Both the position numbers and the translations under genes were made by a program. From NCBI GenBank assembly GCA_028678555.1, contig JAJRDF010000039.1, positions 1 through 9,361 on the forward strand: a stretch of 9,361 nt of DNA, read 5' to 3'. Source of the stretch: Methanomicrobiales archaeon. GTDB lineage: Archaea; Halobacteriota; Methanomicrobia; Methanomicrobiales; JACTUA01. Numbering within the stretch: position 1 is the first letter of the stretch; every line of letters starts with the position of its first letter. Under the pieces are notes generated by a model. That model was not told the origin of the DNA. It saw only the letters and a program-made list of their open reading frames with translations, and did not search any database. This document shows, piece after piece, positions 6,470 to 9,361 of this stretch.

Positions 6470-7464
6470 AAGGAACATTGGCGATTCTTATTCTCGTACT
6501 CCTGCTCATCGCCGCAGGGTGTACCCGGTATCAGGGGGAGGGGTTCCAGTGGCAGGAAACACCCGTCCAGACCACTCCCTCACCCACGGCAGAGGAGACG
6601 TACCTGGCCACCGGCCTGGCGGCAGATACCCCGGCGGTCTCCGGCTGCCCGGACGGCTTCACCGAATGCCAGGGATACTGCGTGGACACGCAGTGGGACA
6701 GGGGCAACTGCGGGTACTGCGGAAACCTCTGTGGCAACGGTGAGTCCTGTGTCTCGGGCCAGTGCAGGGCAAAGAGCGCACCCTGTCCCACCGGCCTCAC
6801 CCGCTGTCAGAAGTACTGCGTGGACATGGACAAGGACCGCTGGAACTGCGGGGCCTGCGGGAATGAGTGCGGTGAGGGCAGTTCCTGCGTGGATGGCCAG
6901 TGCGGCGAGCAGCCCTGCAGGGACGGATTCACCCGCTGCGGCGGGTCCTGCGTGGACACGTACACGAGTGCAGCCAACTGCGGAGGGTGCGGGAGGGCCT
7001 GTGCCGGGAGCGAGGACTGCATGGAAGGCCACTGCATCGCCATGGGTGACCCATGCCGGACCTCCGGCCGGACGAGCTGCAGCGGCGACTGCGTGGACCT
7101 GGAGTCGGATCCGGCCAACTGCGGAAAGTGCGGGGGCGCGTGTAAAGCGGGCTTTTCCTGCGTTGAAGGCACCTGTAAATACGTGGAGGAAGCCTGCCCG
7201 GCCGGTCAGAACCGCTGCTTCGGTTACTGCGTTGATATCCACTTTGATGCGGCCAACTGCGGGGACTGCTCCATTTCCTGCAGAACAGGCGAGATCTGCG
7301 TGCAGGGCATCTGCACTCCGGGAACCGACGAGGGATGCCCGGAAGGGCTGTCGGACTGCGGTGGGTTCTGCGTGGAACTGGGATGGGATCCGGAGAACTG
7401 CGGCTCGTGCGGCAACGTCTGCCGTTCTGATTTGATCTGCATTGAGGGAGCCTGCGTGGAGTGA
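6466..7464 (+). CDS. Cysteine-rich lipoprotein with six Stig1-like 8-cysteine modules
   Basis: A lipid-anchored surface protein of 332 residues. The signal peptide is MKGTLAILILVLLLIAAGC, with lipobox IAAGC and lipidated C19. A Thr/Pro/Glu-rich linker (about 20-58) leads to six tandem modules starting at residues 61, 107, 151, 197, 244 and 291. Each follows C-x6-7-C-x3-C-x9-C-x2-C-x3-C-x5-C-x4-C, with recurring CVD and NCG.CG. This resembles the plant Stig1 family and similar repeats in bacteria and archaea, which are usually extracellular with disulfides. Total cysteines are 49 including the lipobox. The GTG start overlaps the DUF1786 stop as GTGA, so it ends the nrdD operon, an unexpected place for a surface protein. 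Ligand binding, metal binding or adhesion are all possible; no function can be assigned from sequence. Confidence 0.85.
   Translation: MKGTLAILILVLLLIAAGCTRYQGEGFQWQETPVQTTPSPTAEETYLATGLAADTPAVSGCPDGFTECQGYCVDTQWDRGNCGYCGNLCGNGESCVSGQCRAKSAPCPTGLTRCQKYCVDMDKDRWNCGACGNECGEGSSCVDGQCGEQPCRDGFTRCGGSCVDTYTSAANCGGCGRACAGSEDCMEGHCIAMGDPCRTSGRTSCSGDCVDLESDPANCGKCGGACKAGFSCVEGTCKYVEEACPAGQNRCFGYCVDIHFDAANCGDCSISCRTGEICVQGICTPGTDEGCPEGLSDCGGFCVELGWDPENCGSCGNVCRSDLICIEGACVE
6646..7461 (+). repeat. Six tandem copies of a ~132-141-base coding repeat
   Basis: Module starts, taken at the first cysteine codon, are 6646, 6784, 6916, 7054, 7195 and 7336, giving steps of 138, 132, 138, 141 and 141 bases. The copies share TGCGTGGA(C/T) and (A/C)AACTGCGG blocks at the DNA level but differ elsewhere. 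The duplication is therefore old and selection acts on the protein pattern. This is not a CRISPR array. Confidence 0.8.
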
Positions 7465-7505
7465 GGCCGTCCGGCTCCGGGATCGGGTGCCTGAAAGAAC
7501 CGGCA

Positions 7506-7552
7506 CCGGTCCCTTCTCCCGATGCAGAACACTGCGGGGCTGAAGGGACCGG
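7506..7552. repeat. Long intergenic hairpin after the lipoprotein gene
   Basis: CCGGTCCCTTC (7506-7516) and GAAGGGACCGG (7542-7552) are perfect 11-base arms. Inside, CCC (7518-7520) can pair with GGG (7536-7538) and GCAG (7524-7527) with CTGC (7532-7535), closing an AACA loop. In all about 18 base pairs are possible. It starts 42 bases after the stop codon. Confidence 0.65.
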
Positions 7553-7575
7553 CGGGGGGTCGGATCCCTCGGTGC

Positions 7576-7580
7576 TTTTT
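7576..7580 (+). terminator. Oligo-T tract, probable end of the nrdD operon transcript
   Basis: TTTTT occurs 24 bases after the long hairpin and about 112 bases beyond the lipoprotein stop. Archaeal RNA polymerase stops mainly at oligo-T, so this is a reasonable end point for the operon. Confidence 0.45.
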
Positions 7581-7672
7581 CGTACACGAATCCCTGCCAT
7601 GCGCGATCCTGAAACGATAGCTTCAAAGGCAAAAGGGGAACTTGGGCACGATAACGGCAGGGATTCCATACG
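7581..7672. repeat. Wide perfect 11-base inverted repeat
   Basis: GAATCCCTGCC (7588-7598) is perfectly complementary to GGCAGGGATTC (7656-7666). CGTA (7581-7584) and TACG (7669-7672) add an outer helix across a small internal loop. The 57-base interior holds shorter elements such as TGAA/TTCA around ACGATAGC. It begins directly after the oligo-T tract. Confidence 0.55.
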
Positions 7673-7673
7673 T

Positions 7674-7698
7674 CCGGCAGGGTCCCGAAAGACCCCGG
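7674..7698. repeat. Short hairpin before the thioredoxin-like lipoprotein promoter
   Basis: CCGG (7674-7677) pairs with CCGG (7695-7698), and GGTC (7681-7684) with GACC (7691-7694), around a CCGAAA loop and a 3-base bulge. It follows the wide inverted repeat by one base. Confidence 0.4.
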
Positions 7699-7708
7699 AA
7701 AAGGCATA

Positions 7709-7745
7709 CCTTAATTCTCCCCCTGATCCCTGAGCTTCTTAGGAT
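7709..7745 (+). promoter_or_regulatory. Candidate promoter and ribosome-binding site of the thioredoxin-like lipoprotein
   Basis: CCTTAATTC at 7709-7717 is the nearest TATA-like element, and transcription would start near 7738. AGGAT at 7741-7745 is 5 bases before the ATG at 7751. Together they support that start, though the TATA match is modest. Confidence 0.35.
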
Positions 7746-7750
7746 TTCCC

Positions 7751-8968
7751 ATGGCAACGACTGCATCCAGGAAAGGGGAGGGTACCGGGGCCTCTCGGAG
7801 ACCTGACAACAGGGGGACCCGGCCTTCCATGAATCTCATGCTCCTCATCGCCCTCGCGGGGATCGCGATCCTCGCGGTCATCGCCGGTTGCACAACACCG
7901 TCGTCCCCGCCCGTGACGGGGAGAGTCCCCCTCGACCAGTGCGCGAATCAGACGCTCACCTACGTGAACCAGCTCCTGTCTGCCCAGGGGACGACAGCCA
8001 CCCTTGACTCAGTGGCAGAAACGAACGGTATGTACCGGGTGGACGTCTCCCACCTGTACGGCCAGGTTCCCCTCTATGTCACCAGGGACTGCACGCTCCT
8101 GTTCACCGACGGGGAGGAGATGGGGGCTCCCCAGCCAAGGACCACGGCAGACGCCTGTGCCGACCGTACCCTTGCCTACGTGAACGAGCTCCTGGCCGGC
8201 CAGGGGACTGCCAGCCTGGTGAAGGTCGGGGAAGAGCACGGGATATACCAGGTGACCATCTTTTACCAGGGCCGGCAGATCCCGCTCTCTGCCTCCCCCG
8301 ACTGTGCCCTGCTCTTCAGTGAAGGCCTTGATCTCACGGCTCCCCCGCCCACTCCCACCCCCACGCCGGAGCCGGTGAAGACCGTACGCCCGGCCGTGGA
8401 TCTCTATGTGATGTCCTTCTGCCCGTTCGGGACCCAGGCGGAGGCCACCATGAAACCGGTGGAGGATCTCCTGGGCGGGAAGGCCGATTTCCAGATCCGT
8501 TACATCACCACTGTGACCGGTACCACCATCTCATCGGTGCAGTCCCTCCATGGTGCGGTCGAAGCAGAGGAAGACCTGCGCCAGATCTGCATCCAGAAGC
8601 ATGCCCCCGAGAGCATCTGGACGTATCTCTCCCGGTTCAATGCCGAGTGCTATCCGCTCGAGCTGAACCTCACGGGCATGGCCGAATGCTCGCGGAACAT
8701 CACCTCCTCCCTGGGGATTGACCAGACCGGGATTACGGCATGCGTGACCGGCACTGAAGGCATTGACCTCCTGAAGACCGATGAAGGCTCTACCGAACAG
8801 TACCGTGCAACCGCATCCCCCACGCTGATCATCAACGGTGTGGTGTATGAAGGGGAGCGGACCCCGGAAGCCTACAAACAGGCGATCTGCGGGAGCTTTA
8901 CGAACCCGCCGCCCGAGTGCGCCACGGTGCTCACCAGCCAGCAGGCGACGGTGACCGGTTCGTGCTGA
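7751..8968 (+). CDS. Lipoprotein with duplicated N-terminal module and thioredoxin/DsbA-like domain
   Basis: A 405-residue exported protein, probably anchored outside the membrane. An Arg/Lys-rich start (1-26) precedes the hydrophobic segment (27-46) and lipobox VIAGC (C47). An ATG at 7829 (M27) is an alternative start, but the segment after it has no positive charge before the hydrophobic core, so 7751 is preferred. Two homologous modules follow, about 60-125 and 132-197. Each has a C..(R/Q)TL.YVN.LL..QG start and a (R/P)DC.LLF end, with two cysteines per copy (C64/C114, C136/C185). After a PTPTPTPEP linker comes a thioredoxin-fold domain: DLYVMSFCPFGTQAE (C224), DLRQIC (C280), several further cysteines, and the cis-proline loop ATASPTLIING (P357). 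The CxxC is reduced to CPFG, so it is not a standard dithiol oxidoreductase. The substrate is unknown. Confidence 0.85.
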   Translation: MATTASRKGEGTGASRRPDNRGTRPSMNLMLLIALAGIAILAVIAGCTTPSSPPVTGRVPLDQCANQTLTYVNQLLSAQGTTATLDSVAETNGMYRVDVSHLYGQVPLYVTRDCTLLFTDGEEMGAPQPRTTADACADRTLAYVNELLAGQGTASLVKVGEEHGIYQVTIFYQGRQIPLSASPDCALLFSEGLDLTAPPPTPTPTPEPVKTVRPAVDLYVMSFCPFGTQAEATMKPVEDLLGGKADFQIRYITTVTGTTISSVQSLHGAVEAEEDLRQICIQKHAPESIWTYLSRFNAECYPLELNLTGMAECSRNITSSLGIDQTGITACVTGTEGIDLLKTDEGSTEQYRATASPTLIINGVVYEGERTPEAYKQAICGSFTNPPPECATVLTSQQATVTGSC

Positions 8969-8996
8969 GGAACCCCCAGGGAATATCGCTTCACCC

Positions 8997-9002
8997 TTTT
9001 TT
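8997..9002 (+). terminator. Oligo-T terminator after the thioredoxin-like lipoprotein
   Basis: TTTTTT lies 28 bases after the stop codon, directly after a C-run (CACCC). This is the usual form of an archaeal transcription stop. Confidence 0.55.
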
Positions 9003-9046
9003 CGTGCCCCGGCCCGTCGCTACCCTCATCAGGGACCTGTAGGAAT

Positions 9047-9103
9047 GGGGGGGCAGGACCATCACCCGCGGGGTCTGGTTCACCCCACGGCAGGGACCCC
9101 CCC
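9047..9103. repeat. G-run/C-run inverted repeat with inner hairpin
   Basis: GGGGGGG (9047-9053) can pair with CCCCCCC (9097-9103), enclosing GGGGT (9070-9074) paired with ACCCC (9082-9086) around CTGGTTC. It sits between the oligo-T stop and the next promoter. Homopolymer arms make chance pairing more likely. Confidence 0.3.
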
Positions 9104-9112
9104 TCACTCCAT

Positions 9113-9125
9113 GGAAAGTATATGA
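9113..9125 (+). promoter_or_regulatory. TATA promoter of the last gene
   Basis: GGAAAGTATATGA combines a BRE-like purine stretch and a TATA-like core in a local AT-rich segment. The expected start near 9146 would leave a leader of about 12 bases before the ATG at 9158, with no Shine-Dalgarno site. Confidence 0.5.
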
Positions 9126-9157
9126 ATCTTGGAATCTATTGATATTCAGACACTTCT

Positions 9158-9361
9158 ATGAGGCGGAACACCGATACTGGACGGGCCGGCAGGCAGGCCC
9201 GAGGGACCGGATCGCAGGCCTGGAGGGAACGGGCCGTCGTGGATCCCCTGCTCATTTTTGTCGCTGTCGGCGTGGTCGGGGTCCTCTTCATCGCCGCCCA
9301 TCTGGTCCTGCCCCCTGAAGGGGCACCCTCGCTATCGCAGCCGGTGACCGTCACTCCGTAT
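9158..9361 (+). CDS. Single-pass membrane protein, N-terminal part (cut by window edge)
   Basis: The 68 visible residues begin with an Arg/Gly/Gln-rich segment (1-28) and continue with a hydrophobic segment PLLIFVAVGVVGVLFIAAHL (31-50). A Pro/Ser/Thr/Val-rich stretch, LPPEGAPSLSQPVTVTP, follows. The arginine-rich start suggests the N-terminus stays in the cytoplasm and the rest is outside. No lipobox cysteine is present, so it is either a signal anchor or an uncleaved export signal. The Thr/Pro/Val stretch resembles linkers of methanogen surface proteins. I recognise no family from this fragment. The start fits the TATA element 33-39 bases upstream. Confidence 0.65.
   Translation, partial: MRRNTDTGRAGRQARGTGSQAWRERAVVDPLLIFVAVGVVGVLFIAAHLVLPPEGAPSLSQPVTVTPY

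Noticed and set aside
5546..6478. Long minus-strand frame opposite the DUF1786 gene
   Set aside because: Antisense shadow with low-complexity composition.
6646..7461. CRISPR-like or satellite repeat
   Set aside because: The periodicity is in coding cysteine modules with diverged DNA, and there are no identical repeats or spacers.
6580..7707. Long minus-strand frame opposite the cysteine-rich lipoprotein
   Set aside because: Its repeat-like Ala/Val/Thr pattern is only the reverse image of the six cysteine modules, and it has no plausible start signals.

Overview
The window looks like a GC-rich methanogenic euryarchaeon, most likely Methanomicrobiales. The reasons are an archaeal (class I) CCA-adding enzyme, archaeal TATA/BRE-like promoters, oligo-T stops after genes, Thr-Pro linkers in surface lipoproteins, and a class III (oxygen-sensitive) ribonucleotide reductase beside a small glutaredoxin-like protein. 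GTG and TTG starts dominate. No tRNA, rRNA, CRISPR array or insertion sequence was recognised.

Left part, minus strand: the first 95 codons of a SAM-dependent methyltransferase run off the left edge. About 500 bases without a convincing gene follow, AT-rich near the methyltransferase and then GC-rich. Next comes a two-gene RNA-maturation unit, thpR then cca, joined by a GTGA stop/start overlap. thpR encodes an RNA 2',3'-cyclic phosphodiesterase and cca the tRNA CCA-adding enzyme.

Middle part, plus strand: a CxxC glutaredoxin-like redoxin gene diverges from thpR and is followed by a three-gene unit, nrdD, a DUF1786 gene and a cysteine-rich lipoprotein gene. Both internal junctions of that unit are GTGA overlaps, so the genes are probably translated in a coupled way. 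The redoxin is a plausible electron donor to NrdD. NrdD keeps its ATP-cone and active-site cysteines but appears to stop before the C-terminal zinc-binding and glycyl-radical segment that class III reductases need. DUF1786, historically called a putative pyruvate formate-lyase activating enzyme, has no radical-SAM cysteine motif and instead shows an actin/Hsp70-like phosphate-binding signature. This pairing is the most interesting thing in the window: possibly a class III reductase whose radical glycine lies on a separate polypeptide, with an ATPase-like partner.

Right part, plus strand: the lipoprotein carries six 8-cysteine Stig1-like modules. An intergenic region with three successive strong inverted repeats and an oligo-T tract follows. 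Then comes a second lipoprotein with a duplicated N-terminal module and a thioredoxin/DsbA-like domain bearing a single-cysteine CPFG motif. An oligo-T stop, another GC-rich inverted repeat and a clear TATA-like promoter lead into a single-pass membrane protein that is cut by the right edge.
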